From NCBI RefSeq assembly GCF_026914265.1, contig NC_069123.1, positions 51,778,949 to 51,842,948 on the forward strand: a stretch of DNA of 64,000 nucleotides, given 5' to 3'. A model generated the notes under the pieces. That model was not told the origin of the DNA. It made no database searches and worked only from the letters and a program-made list of their open reading frames with translations. A program made the position numbers and the translations under genes. This document shows positions 36,401 through 51,400 of this stretch, piece by piece. This DNA comes from Mya arenaria. Lineage: Eukaryota > Mollusca > Bivalvia > Myida > Myidae. How positions within the stretch are numbered: position 1 is the stretch's first letter; each line of letters starts with the position of its first letter.

Positions 36401-39400
36401 TTAGTTGACATTATGAGTTGGAGTTCAAATTGCTGCAATTAAAGGCACATCTAGTTTTCAGAATTATTCAAACTCTGATTTAGCAACCTTAATATAGTTA
36501 TATGAACTACTTTTGCGAAATGAAAGCTTTTTTAGATTTACAAGGACGGGTGAAAAGTATTTGCCAAATGTACTGCAACACCTGATACCTGTTGCCTAGG
36601 AATCCAACAAATTCTTGGCACTTCAAATGTTACAGTACTATTCAATTTGGAGTGCCTGAAAAGAAAGCTTCTTGATTCTACATTCAACATCTTCTTTCTG
36701 TATGACATATTGGACCAGGAGAATCATGAACCTACAACCTTTTGCATCTATTGACATAGGGAGATATCAGGACAGTGACAGAGGACAATACAAGAATGGC
36801 CAACTGCTGCATTTATTGAGTTATCTAATGCATACAAATTAAGACGGAGAAAATAATTCTTAATTTTTCCAAACGACTTCCTTAAGCATCTTGTATGTAG
36901 TTGTCTTTTACAATGATTGTTCAAAGTTACAATGGTTAAAGATGATCTGTCCACGGGGTAACAGGTTTTGTACATAATAGGGTTATAAGTACTGCGTTTT
37001 GATCCAGGAGGTTGTATTCAACTCAAGTAGATTTTTGCAGATTTGGATTTCACAAGGCACAAGCCGAGTAAAATCAAAATCTACAAACAAAACTACCAAA
37101 TCAAATATGACATTCGGCCATATCCGGATCAAAACGCAGTACTAATAACCCTTTTATTATATACATTAGATCACTAAGAAGCCACATCTTTGCATAATAA
37201 ATTTCATTTTAAGGATGCACTCATCGCTTTAATGACGTCAATTTAATATTGCGCAACATACTTGTTATGACGTGACGTCAAAAGAGTGGTATTTGGCCGT
37301 ATTGCACTGGAGCGGAATATGGGTTGAAGTATTTTGTGATATGTATTGCATGTGGATTGATGATGGGTATATAATAAAGAATAAAATTATGTTTGGTATT
37401 CCATTCTCACTAGCAGTGTGATTAAATGCTGACACCATATTATGAAATTTGATGGTCAAAGTATTTAAAAGACATTTCAATATTTCATACTTTAAAAACG
37501 ATATTCATCTCATCTTAGTCTACTCAACTTGCTTTGCTATGTACAAAAGTCTGCAGCAGTAATATGAATAGCATTAGACAGAAGACAGTGCTTAGTATTC
37601 ATCAACAGCACTAAGTTATCATGGTAACATGTTATATGAATTGAATACCAAGCACAAATTAAGAGGGAGAAAATAATTCTTCACTTTTTAAATAAAAACT
37701 ACTTCCTGATAGCATTGTGTATGCAGTCTGACATAGGTGTACAATGTAGATGTATTTTACAAAGATTGTTCAAAGTATGGCCCTGTGGTTTAAAGCCCCC
37801 CTGAAAAAGAGGTGACAGGTTTACTATGCCTAATTCCCGATTTGCCTAAATATTCGGAAATCGTTTAAAAAGCGTTTCGGCAACCGTAATCAATATAGAA
37901 TGATCACAGTCTATGCAACTGACCTCCATAGCAACAGAAACAACACAAAAGTGCAGCTATTCGAGTATAAGCCCAAATTATATACCTCTAAACTTTCGCT
38001 TTCCTAAATGTCAATATTAAGTCACGTGGGGGATGACGTCACACAGCGCGAGCTTTTATATTGAGGTTCGACAGGGTTATCTTTAAACACTAGACCTACT
38101 TTACGATGTTTATGACTTATCGGCAATCACGAAATACAATGCCAATTACATAAAAAGTAAATAAATTGACGATGTCATTGTTTTGTGTTGTACAGCATTT
38201 GATATGAAAATGAAGAAAAAATGAAGCAGATTCGTACTTTCAAAATTGTGCAAATTCGGACAAATTAGTAGTTCGGATACGCCGAAAATACACATAAAAA
38301 TACTTCAGAGAAGTATAAAATTTATATACAGGTTAAACATTGAATACATGATGTTCATTTAAGTAGCATTTAAATATTTGTATTGACTTAATAATGTTTA
38401 CTTTGTTCTTTGAAAAAATCCAAATATTTAGGCACTGAATGCAGGTTTTTGGACGTCGTTTATGCCCTTATTTCGTACTGAATATTATATTGATTTAATT
38501 GTTTTTTCTTTTATTCTTTTTCCATTTTGGTTGATATAGTACCCAACATTTCTCTATTAGAATTTCATGCAATTATGTTCAGTCATTATGACAATATTTT
38601 AAGAAAACTTCAATATTGATCCGGAATTAGGCAACTGCCAAGTATAGTATATAATTATATCATTGAAAATCTCTGAAACTGCAAATAAAAGGACTTGATC
38701 AAATGAAAGAGGTATGTGTGCCAACCACGTAAATTAATTTGTACAAGTCTGATTTAACGACTTTGAGAAATCCAAAAGAACTATGACTTTATCTGATTTA
38801 ACGCTTTAGCCCGCCCCCACACACACACCCCCCTCACTCTACGCACACTTAACTAGATGTTTTCAATTTCCTTTGCAGCTTGAAAGCAGTTTTAGTCTAA
38901 AGTTTAAGCTAGCCCATCAAACAGTGACCCCTTGTGATGTGAGCCTATTTTGTCAATGCTTAGAACATGGTTGTCAACATTCCCCTAAATGAAGCCCTAG
39001 TCCATCAGTGCTTTCAGCACTTTGATTAACTAAGTCAATGGTTGCCAGGGAAGTCATCAGATGCTTATAAGAAGTAAGTGGTTGCTTAAGAAGTTTTCAC
39101 TTGCTAAGAGGCCATTGGTTGCTAAGTAGAAAAGGGGTTGCTGAGGAAGTGATTGGTTGCTAAGAAGATTATTCATTGCTTAGTAAGTAAATGATTGATA
39201 AGGAAGTGATTGGTTGCTAAGGTTGCAATTGGTGACTAAGGAGGTCACTGGTTACTAAAGAAGAAAGTGGTTGCTAAGAAAGTATTTGGTTTCCAAAGAT
39301 ATCATTGGATGCTTTTTAAGTGAATGGTTGAGAGGGAAGTCAAAAACTGCTAGGGAAGTCACTGGTTGCTAAGAAAGACATTGGTTGATATGGCTGTAGT

Positions 39401-42400
39401 TAGTATAACTTAGCAAAACGTGAAGTTTATAATATACCAATATTAAGGTGTTGGCCTGGATCACCCCAGGGACCTGGTCAGCTTTGTCTCCAGGCGCATT
39501 ATTTGAACAATTTTGGTAAGATCCAATACATGAGGCTGGACTGGGTTTGGAAAATAAGTTTAAGAATATTTTTTTTCATTAAGACTATAAAGGTATATGG
39601 AAAACCTTAGACCACGGGTGCAGGGCACCAAGGACATAATTTGAACAAACTAACTAAAGCACCATTACATTATAATAAAAACCTTATTTAAAGGGTCTGA
39701 CATTGTGGTTTCAGAGAAAAAAGTCTTTTACTTTATACGTTAAATATAAATCTTGGAACCCCCAGGGCAAGGCATGCTTTGGCCACAGGAACATAATTTG
39801 AACTATTTAAGTTAACAGCAATTACATGAGGCGACATAAAAACTATCAAAAGACTTGTTTTAGAGAAGATTTTCAAAGTTTTTCTTTATGAGTATGAAGG
39901 AAACCAGGGACAGTAGACTTTTGGCCACAGAGCCATAATTTTATTCTTATTGTGCCATTTGGTATTGAAAATGTAAAAAACCCATTGGCACACGGAAGGG
40001 GGAACAACGCCTCCTGCACCAACCCCCACCAATACTCGCGCCTGAAATGCCTTCTGTTGAAGGCCCTGATTTTAGTGAAGAACCACTACATTAGGCTGCA
40101 TTCGTTGGTGGTCTCCGAGCCGGACATGTGCGTTTTCTACAGTTTTCTCCACACGCCAGAGGAAACCATATTTTTGACTTGAAATGAGAAGAAATTTAAA
40201 AAGGTACTAAAATGGGTCTTTTGAAAAAGACAAGAGTCCTACTCATTTAATATGACATTTCTGTAAGAATCCGTATGCATTAGTATGTGCATATTCTAAC
40301 TTTAATTCTATTTTACTCCGTTTGACTTCCGTTTGCAATGAAATCCCACGGAATTGTATTCCATGTTATATTTCATTTATTCCCATTCCATGTTACTTAC
40401 GGTTAGTTTGAAAATAATCCATATGAAAATGTCAATGATTCCATGGACGGACTCTGTTATTGCTATAACTTCACTTGATTCTTGAACTTGTATGAATTCC
40501 TGTTGTGCCAATTTTAGCTGAACTTCGATAAACATTGATAAACCACAGTTACTTGGTATTTGGACAGCATTCTTGGTTCTTAGGATGATCTCTTGGGCTG
40601 AGAATCATAAAAGATGTGTTTTAGTACTCACATAATAAACAAATAATCCACTTTTAGTCGTATATTTTTACATATTTAATATTTTAAAATTTCATACAAT
40701 CTTTATCATTCATCCGTTTCCATACATATGTCTCAATCCGAAATCTGCTAACCTTCATAAGCATATATGATCATTCAATTGTTGTTATAAGAATTATGTT
40801 TTTCAAAAGCTAAACATGGCAAGGGCCTTTTGAAATTTAATAACTCACTTTTATCTCAAATTAATTATTTAGAAGGTGTTAAAACAAAAATTGATGAGAT
40901 TATTTTACAATATTGTGTTCCAGTATATGATTGAAATGCTGTATTAGAAATGGACAGATCAGAAATTCAAATTGTAATAAATGATGAATTATTTCAATAA
41001 ACTATGTTAATGGAAATTAGAGGTAAAACGATATCATATGCTAGTTATAAATCAAAGGAGAGGAATAGACTAGAGGAAAAGTTGCGACATGATATTTTAG
41101 AATTACAAAAAAATCTTTCAGAAACTAATAAAGATCAACTTCTTATTTTAGAGACAGAGCTTAGTGAATTAAGAAACAATAAACTGAAGGGATATGTAAT
41201 AAGGTCTAGGGCAAATTGGGTAAAAAATGGAGCAAAGGCTACTACTTTTTTTTGCAATTTAGAAAAAAGAACTATTGCTGATAAGCATATACCATTTATT
41301 GAAAAAGATGATGGTTCTCATATTTTGGAACAAGAGGAAATTTTGAAAGAATCCTATAATTTTTATAATAAAATGTTTTGGAAAGATATTGGAAAATTTA
41401 TTTTAAGAGCAATTAATCATGCCTTTTTGTCTAATTCATTTTCTAGAAATATCAAATTGGGAACAATTGTATGTATACCAAAAGATGGTAAGCCTAAAGA
41501 GTTTTTGAAGAATTGGAGACCTATTACTCTTTTAAATGTTATTTACAAAATAGCTTCAGGAAGTATAGCCAACAGATTGAAAAATGTTTTAGATACCTTA
41601 GTTTCAAAAGATCAAACAGGATTCATAAAAGGTCGAAATATAAGTGAAAACACAAGATTGTTGTATGATATTATGAAAACATGTGATGATAAGAAAATTC
41701 CTGGCCAAGTGATGCTGATTGATTTTGAAAAGGCGTTTGATTCCATATCTATTAATTTTATTGAAAAAACTTTGTTTCTGTTCAAATTTGGTGATATGTT
41801 TAAAAAATGGATAAATTTTTTTATGTATAATACTGAAGTGGCGATCCAATTAAATGGACACCTTTCTGAGTTTTTTAAGATAGGAAGAGGATGTAGACAA
41901 GGGGACCCTATGTCTCCATATTTGTTTATTTAATGTTCAGAAATTCTGGCAATTATGATAAGAAACAATCAAACTGTAAAGGGTATTGTAATTGATGGTG
42001 AGGAGTATAAGATCTCACAATTTGCTGATGATACATATCTTCTGTTAGATGGTACTGATGATACAGTGAAAAAGGTTGTAGATTGTTGTATCATTTTTCA
42101 CAATTATCAGGGCTCAAAGTTAATTACGATAAGACCAAATTAGTTTGGATAAGACCACTGAAATACTCATCACGGTCCATAAAAACAAAATTTAAATTAT
42201 CATGGGGCGATACTACTTCAAATTGCTTGGGTTACATTTTGATGTAGATTTAAATCAAATGGGTAAGATAAATTTTGATGGAAAAATGTTAAAAGTTAAA
42301 AACAGTATCTCATATTGGAAAAAGAGGAAACTTACACCAATTGGCAGGCTTACGGTAGTTAAGTCACTTTTACTACCATTATTCACACACCTTTTCATTA

Positions 42401-45400
42401 GTTTACCTAATCCAACAAATGATTTTGTTAAAGAGCTAAACGATTTATTTTTTGAGTTTGTATGGAATGGAAAACCAAAAATTAAGGGTAAGTAACATTT
42501 TCAAAAAAGATTTTCCAGAAGGTGGTATTAATATGATTGATATTACAAGTTATATTTATAGCTTAAAATCAAAATGGATAAGAAATTTGATATTGAATGG
42601 TAGTAGTAAATGTTTCAAATTAATGTCTGTATTATTTGATGTAAATAAAATGTTGAATTGTGGTAAGAAATTTTGTGAAATTATTTGTCAAAAGATGTCA
42701 AACACATTCTGGAAAGATGTAATAAATGTATATATGTTATATATAGATAGGTTTTGCATAGACAATGTTAATCAATTTATGCATATGCCATTATTTTATA
42801 ACCACAATTTTGTAAATGGAAACTATGTATTTATTCATACCCTATACAATAAGGGATTTCGTTGTGTGAAAGATGTTTTTGATGCCAATGGAAATCTGTA
42901 TAGCCTATTGGAAATTGAAGCAATAATTGATAAGAAAATCAACTTTTTACACTATAATGGATTGACTTCTGCAATTAAGGCCTATATAAGGCATTGTAAT
43001 TTTGTGTTCAATGCTTTAACTATTTAGAATCTAGTAACCCATGTATGAACACTTTTATTAACCCAATTTTGACCAAAAAAAATGTTAACAGATTTCTTAA
43101 CAAAATCTCTATTGATAATAATGAAATTCGTACAAGTCAACACAAATGGCTGTTACAATATGAAAATGTCTGTATTAATTGTAAAAATGTCTATAGCTGT
43201 GTATTTAAGTGTACAAAGGATTCTTATATTCAATGGTTACAATTAAGAGTTCTTCATAGAATATTACCAACAAACGCATTATTATATAAAATGAAGCTAG
43301 TTGAAAATGATAATTGCTCCTTTTGTGAATGCTGTAAAGAAACTGTTTTACATCTATGTTGGGATTGCAATAAAATACAGCCGGTATTGCAGGATATGCT
43401 ACAAAAGTTGAATACAAATGACTCAAGTATTGTCATAAACAGTATGTTCGTATTGTTAGGTTCTGGGAATAATAGCTTTAAATTTGATATACTTTCATTA
43501 GAATATAAGAAATTTATTTTTCTGTGTAAAAGAAAAAAGTGTGTTCCAACAGTAATTGGTTTCAGAAATAGCCTTCAGTTAGCATGGAACATTTATAAAA
43601 ACACAAATATCTCAGATAAATTTAAAAGTAATTGGGCAATTGTAAGAAATTTGTTTTTGTAACTACAATGAAAGTTAAAAAAAAGCTGGTTGAAAATGAT
43701 AATTGCTCCTTTTGTGAATGCCATGGAAAAACTCTTGGAGAGCATCTATTTTGGGATTGTAATAAAATTGCAGGATATAATACAAAAGTTGAATACTTAT
43801 GACTCAAGTATTGTCAATAACAGTATGTTTGTATTGTTAGGTTCTGGGAATAATAACTTTAAATATGATATACTTTTATTAGAATATAAGAAATTTATTT
43901 TTCTGTGAAAAAGAAAAAAAAGTGTATTCCAACAGTAAATGGTTTCAGAAAAAGCCTTCAGTTAGCATGGAATATTTATGAAAATACAAATATTTCCGAT
44001 AAATTTAAAATGATTGGGCAATTGTAAGAAATGTGTTCTTGTAACTACACTTTACATATTTCAAGCTTTCATACATTTCGCCCAGAAGGGCGCCGACTAT
44101 ATTTGATATTACTTTAGAAATATTCCAACTTAGGGACTAGTTCATAAATTGCAGAACAATGCTTTCAATAGTTTAGTGATAAAATATGAAGTTTTTGTAT
44201 GTTTTATAAAACTTTACTCTTCAATTGATAATGAAACCTTAAATTACAATAGCCCTGCTTATCATTTTGAAAAGTTTGATTTTAAATACCAACTCAATCA
44301 TAACAACTCGGCCATCTCCGAGATATATACAGGCCGAGGTGTTCCGATTGATATGAATAGATGAAGGTTACACGGTACTATTACAATATCCGTTATGTTT
44401 GTAAACCTCCTACGCAGTAATCTCCCTTGGTGACGGCAAAAATGCCGAGTTTTGAAAAATTAACCTTGAGCTTAATTGTTTGTTTTGAAAATGTCATTCG
44501 AAAGAATGAACTCTAGATAATTCCCTCTTGATGTATATTATTTTTATCCCCGTTCTATATACTCATATGAGTGAAATGTGTTACAAAAAATTATACAAAA
44601 TATAAAGCAAGGAATTCACATAACATGCCGGTACAGATAAAAGGTGAATTTCATTTTATTGAATTCTATGTACTAGACCGTATTTTTTCCGAAGAAACGT
44701 ATGTATATTTTTGTTATGAGTTAGTTTTAACCGGAGGTTTAGCTTGGGAAAAAACCCAGAATATCTATAATTCCGGGCTTAAACTATTGTAACAATATTA
44801 TAATATTAACCATAATGTCCTTCAAGCTTATGTACACCCAACATAAAAACAAATACTATCATTGAAATAATAACCATTTTTGGTTATCTGCATGCACGTT
44901 TTTCTTCTAATTTCATTGCGCCGACTTGATGCTATACATCAACCTTTTTCTTGTTACTAATATGTTATCATTTTATTAGGCTGGTTATCATTTTAAATGC
45001 ATGTTTGTTTTCTTTCTCCGTATATCCAACATGGCTGCCGTTTTCTTCATGGTGCATGATAAAGCTGACGTCACAGTTTAGACTGGGACCTTGATTCTAT
45101 TTACGAAGATTAAGTCGGCTGCAAGAAGATCTGAACATTTTGGAAACTTAAATATCGGTCATACATGTCATTTTAGCAACAGTTGGTGTTCAAATTGTCG
45201 TATTGTTTAAAATTCGAACATCATTTCACAAATAACGCTTGAACGGTGGATGCTCTGACAATGTATAATTTGGAGACTCTTTTTCGGGCCGATTCATAAT
45301 TCACTTTTCCTAAGGAAATTAATCGGCTTTTGATAATGGCGCGGAGTGAAATATTCATTTTAATTGGTACCGAACTACTGCTTTGAATTTGAAAATAGAA

Positions 45401-48400
45401 TAAAAAGATCATTCAACACTCATTGATAGAAAACACTGCCGATAAAAATAAACAAGATCATCCATAATGCATGTACACTGCCTTCATGGGTTTGAGAATT
45501 ACTTGACCTCGATCTGACATTCTGCGATGACTCATCATGAATTCTGCGGCGTTAACAGCCTGCTCCATGTTGTCATTACAAAAGCGGCCTAGCCGCCAAA
45601 AAACAGTTCGAAACATACAATATCAAACTTAGTCATATGATTAATTGGTTGGACGAGGGCCAGTTGATATACATCAAGATGCATTTCAACAATGCTTTAT
45701 TATTTAAAATAATCCATTGAGCGGATTCTTTTATAAATATACACCGTTCTAGCGTCACACAATATTCGTAAGCATTTATATAAAAAATCAAAACACGTAG
45801 CCCGAGTTTAAAAAGAATATCAACCCGCATATAAGTTAGATACTAGCATGGAAATAGGATAGGTTTGTCATGAGAAACTTCAATACTCAACTATATATAT
45901 AGTTTTAATAAAGTGAACATATAACCTAAACATAGAATAAATACCAGTATGGAAGCGGTTTAGAGAAATCAGATAGCACTACAATTTAATGTATACAATT
46001 GTATCAAAGAATTTGTATCATCTCTGACCGATAGTGTCAGCTAGTTGTGACCCAAATATTATATGTTAAAGGGTTCACTTGCTGATTACAAGATATGAAC
46101 ATATAATTACAGCTTCCACTTTTTATCACAGACCAATTTCTGTTGTAGTCGAGTTTGAAACATTAATAATGTGCCAATTCCATCATCCAATCCATTATTT
46201 AGAATATGAGATCATTTTTTTTATCTTATACTCAGTATAAGTTTGGTCCTTGACGTATATTTATCTTGGTCATATATTTCATTTATATTCTTTCTGTTCT
46301 GCTTGTCAGAGATTATCGCGGTAGTGAAGGGCAACGCCTACGGGCATGGGCTTCTCCACGTGGCTAGATTCCTCGAGCAGTACGCAAAGGTCACGTGTTT
46401 TTCCGTCGCCACGGTAACTGAGGGAAAAGAGCTGTGTGAGAGTGGCATCAAGAGTGACATCATCGTACTGGGTAGGTATTGCTTAGCATTTGTTAACTAT
46501 TCGAATAACAGCAAACTTATACTTACGTCATTTGAAGAATGTGGACGAGGGAGGTCCCTGAATTGACGAAATACGTAATACGTCAGTAACCCAATTGTTC
46601 GCTATGGTATAATGCTCTTGTGCGAGAAAACGTGTTCAATGGATGAATTACCTAACCTTTTTTGGAAGAGTCGCGAATTGCATTTTCAGGTAATATAACG
46701 GGGTATGAAATTTCAACACTGATCCAACACAGGCTTATAACGTGTATCTCGGACATAGCCACCCTGGAGATATGGAACCAGCAGCGTGAGGTAAGGTGCG
46801 AGCAAAGTCAATCAGCCTCACTCTAATTTGAATGCTCGGTCATCGTTTGAATTAATTTGTTTTCATTTCACAATAGATTCAAACAAAGCAAAACCACTAA
46901 AATGTAATCAAATTCTGCTTTCGAACGTGCGGATAAAATATATGTATTGGAGTTAATACTTTCTTTCTGCTGTAATGGTGGAATAATACGAATAAGCAGA
47001 GTACTTCATAACGGTAGCTGTTGATCAAAGTTATATGCTGTTTTGTTGATTAAAAAGCTATGTACAGTATATCTTGCTACAAAATAGTAAGTAATGGTAA
47101 AGAAATATATTATACCAAAGTCATGTGGTAAGTAAACCGCTGAATAATTAAGGAGACATTGGGAAAGTCGTTGGACTATTTTACACATCGATATTTATAT
47201 ATAGCCGTTGCATGCGCATGGCTACAAGAACTTCTTTTGGGTATTCTAGGTGCAGGTTTTCAGATGTATTTTTTTTTCGATTTGGAAGTGTACGTGACTA
47301 AATTGCAAGACTTTGTATTAGTGTTGGGAATCGGACAGAAAAAAAATACTATCGATAATCGGTTTATGAAACCGATCAATGGTCGATTATTAATCGATTT
47401 AATCATTAGTAAAATATCTTTGATCATCATATTTAAGGCATACAGATACAGTACATGCACCAGTTTTAAGCACCAATGTTACCTTAAACATTTCTTTGAA
47501 CAAAAGAAAGATATCGATTTCATTTTTAATAATCAGTCAGTAACAAGTACTACAAGCAGTTGAATATTCTATATGTTTTTAAAAAAACAACAAAAAACTT
47601 TTTCTTTCAGAAATCTGAAAAAAAACTAAATTCTTACATGGTTAGAAGTAAACGGTAACATGTTTTAAAAATCACTTTAAAACCACAAACATGAGAAGAT
47701 GGAAACCAATATTTTAGCAGTCAAATTACAAAGAAAATTTGCAATAATGTTATGTAGTGACTTACTGACTTGATAAGAATATGACTAGATAATTTAACAT
47801 ACAACCACCTTAACATTTAAACATAAACTAGCATTAACCAGACACCAAACATATTTAAGTGACATTTTTTACTGGTAGTCGGTAGCGGTTACGGCCCTTG
47901 TTTCTATAATCGACTGATCAAATTTCACTATCGATTGTCGCCTTTCCGATCGATTGTCGATTATACTCGATCATCGACACAACACTACTATGTATGGATT
48001 TGATGTTTAGCCATGATGACAGCGTGGAACTTTACTTTAAATTTACGCGGTAAAACTATTTTGTCAAGAAATGAGTTTGTTTACATCGTCACATACCGGT
48101 TGTCTGGTACCCAGCGTACTCCGCACAACAAGTGTACCGATAATGAAATGGTAAGGGCAGGTTGTTACATAATTGGACTAGCTGCCAATTACTGATAAGC
48201 CCAACCCACTGTAGTAAAGGTGTATCGCCCACTAGCCAATAGCAGTCTCTCTGCTCAGAATACACTTGACCATTCATACATGTATTCACTCTGCTTGTAG
48301 CATCCATGCTGTTAAGAACTAATAAAATGTTGTCTTCTAACTGGAGTTAGTTGTTTACCTAAACCAGCTAACATACAAAACATGGTGTCAGAAGAAAAGT

Positions 48401-51400
48401 GACAATGACGTATAATTCGGATTAACGAAGTTCACTACATTCTGTGGACAATTGTCTTTGTGTTTTATGCCATTTTAAGAAGATGGATTCACAAAACAAT
48501 CCTAGAATGGATTGGGAGTCAAAGGACTTGCCAAGTGCTTTTAGAAAGTTCAAGGAGCACGCAAACTTTATGTTTGGAGGACCTCTAAACAAAAAGTCTG
48601 AGGAAGCCCAGTGCAATTACTTAATGCTATGGGTTGGAGAAAAAGGAAGACAAATTTTCTCCACATGGAACTTAAGTGACGATGACAACAAGACACTTAA
48701 GAATTACTATGACGGATTTGAGAGCTACTGTGCCCCGAAGTCAAATCACATCTTCAGCCGTTACAAGTTTAAGTCACGCGCACAGGAAGATGGAGAACCA
48801 TTCGAGTCGTTCGTCACGCAGCTGAAAATTCTTATAAAGGACTGTGGTTACCCAGTCGGGATTCAAGACGAGATGATCCGAGATCACATTGTATTTGGGA
48901 TTAAATCAAACGAAATCCGTGAAAAGCTAATCAATGAAGGATCAGAGCTCACACTGACAAAGTGTATAGACCTAGCTCGCACCCATGAGCTCAGCCAGTC
49001 CCAAGTGAAGGATATCACTGCAAATGGACAATTTGTAAATGCAGTCGGGAGTCGGAAACCAGGCAGGACCAAGCCGCCACAGAGGGAGACGTTCCACAGA
49101 CAGCCTGAAGCCCAGAACTCCAAATATGGACATAGTGAAGCCCGGAGTTCCAAATATGGACAAAGTGCAAGGACTAACATTCAAATATGTGACAATTGTG
49201 GTAACAAACACCAAAGGAAAGACTACTGCCCTGCCAAGGGAAAAGTGTGTCTTTACTGCAATAGACTGAACCACTTCGCAAAAATGTGTCGCAAGAAGGA
49301 CAATGACAGCAAGAAGGTCAATGAGGTAAACAATTTTGATATAAGATCTGATCTCGATTGTTACTCTCAGAATGATTTCTTTGTAAATAGCATTGAACAT
49401 GACTCATTGTCAAACCAAGCATTTGCCAAAGTAAAAGTAGGCACATCCATAATAGACATGAAAATTGACACAGGTGCGCAAGTTAATGTCCTCCCAAAGT
49501 CACTGTACTTGAAACTAAGCTTAAAGGGTCCATTACGACAAGCTCAGAAACGCCTCACTGCTTATGATGGCAAACCACTATGCGTGGAAGGTTACATAAC
49601 CATACCTTGTAAGTACAATGGTCAAACTTACAATGAAGAGTTTTAGATAGTTAAATCAGGTTCAAGCCCCATATTAGGCTTACAGACATGTTTGAGAATG
49701 AATCTGATAAATCTTGTACTTGCAATGAATTCTAGTACCCCAAGCAAAGATAATGTAAATCACACACCTCTCACAAAGGATAAAGTCCTCTCGAAATACG
49801 CAGACGTTTTCGAAGGTATTGGTCAGTTGCCAGGTGAATGTGAAATTCACTTGCATGAAAACGTCTTACCTGTAGTTCACCCACCTCGCAAAGTCCCTGT
49901 CGCAATTAAAGACAAACTCAAGGTAGAACTTGATCGCATGGAACATCTAAATGTCACTTGCAAAGTCACTGAACCTACAGACTGGGTAAACAGTTTGGTC
50001 ACTGTAGAAAAAGCAAACGGTTCTTTAAGGATATGCTTAGATCCAAAAGACCTCAATGACGCAATCAAAAGACCACACTATCCAAACAAGACGCTTGATG
50101 ACATATTGCCAGAGTTGTCAAATGCAACCATTTTCTCAAAGCTTGATGCTCGCAGTGGTTATTGGTCAATTAAGCTCACAGAAAAGGCTTCATACCTGAC
50201 AACATTCAACAGCCCCTTTGGCAGGTATCGTTTCTTGCGGTTACCATTTGGCCTGAATAACGCAAATGATTTGTTCCAAGATATGGACCATTGTCTTGAA
50301 AATTTGCCAGGTGTTAGGACAATTGTTGACGATATTGTCGTTTTTGGTAAGGATCATGCAGATCACGACCGCAATTTTGACATGCTCATGACGAGATGTC
50401 GTGAAATGGGTATAAAACTTAATGCAGATAAGACCGATATAGGCAAGAGCGAAATCCCCTTCTTTGGTCACATTCTCAGCTCTGAGGGACTAAAAATGGA
50501 TCCTGCAAAAGTCAAGGCCATACAGGACATGCCACCACCAAATTCAAAATCAGAACTACAAACTGTTTTGGGAATGGTCACATACCTTCAAAGGTTTGCA
50601 CCCAAACTCTCTGAAATCACACTGCCCTTAAGGCAACTACTTTCTAAGGATGTAGAATTTGTATGGGATATGCCCCAACAGGAAGCATTTCAGAAAGTCA
50701 AAAATGTCATAACTCAGAGTCCAGGTCCTGTATTAGCTTACTTTGACCCCAAAAAGGAAATAACTCTACAGGTTGATGCTTCCAAATATGGCCTTGCTGC
50801 AGTTCTCATGCAAGATGAGAAACCAGTCAGTTTTGCTTCGAAATCTCTCACTAAAACAGAGGTTAACTATGCTCAGATAACGAAAGAGCTATATGCCATT
50901 TTCTTTGGTTGCAAAAGGTTTCACCAGTACGTATATGGTAAACGAATCAAATGTCAGAGCGATCATAAACCACTGTTGGCAATTTGGAAAAAAGGCTTGC
51001 ATTGTGCACCCCCACGTTTGCAACGTTTGCTGTTACAGTTGCAGAAATACGATGTAGAATTGATATTTGTCCCAGGTAAACAAATTCCTCTAGCAGACAC
51101 GCTGTCTCGCAAATATTTACCTGACACATACCCAGAAATTGCAGAAGGTTTAGACGTGCATGTACACGCTGTCATGTCAAATTTACCTGTAAGTGATCAG
51201 AAAATGGAGCTGATAAGGACTGCCACAGAGTCAGATTCTCAAATGCAATTACTTGCAAAGGTTATTCTTGAAGGATGGTCAAATGACAGACCACAATGCC
51301 CCAGCACGCTTCTTGAATTTTGGAACTTTAGGGATGAATTGTCAGTAGTTGATGGCATTATACTGAAAGGAAACAAAATCCTTATTTACAAGGAAATCAG

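Larger units (their letters stand above)
40797..44050 (+). mobile_element. L1/Tx1-group LINE, 5'-truncated, decayed, with duplicated tail
   Basis: Begins after the endonuclease domain (SKAKHGKGLLKFNNSLLSQI at ~40803) and runs through RT to the C-terminal cysteine motif. The last ~370 bp (43293-43664) are repeated directly at 43683-44050 with ~90 percent visible similarity. It lies in intron 1 of alanine racemase 2, same strand as the gene. 3' tail not clearly poly(A). Confidence 0.82.

Noticed and set aside
46690-46790. Possible loss of exon 3 integrity in alanine racemase 2, as it is 30 nt shorter than in copy 1
   Set aside because: The difference is a whole number of codons and both splice sites and phases are intact.
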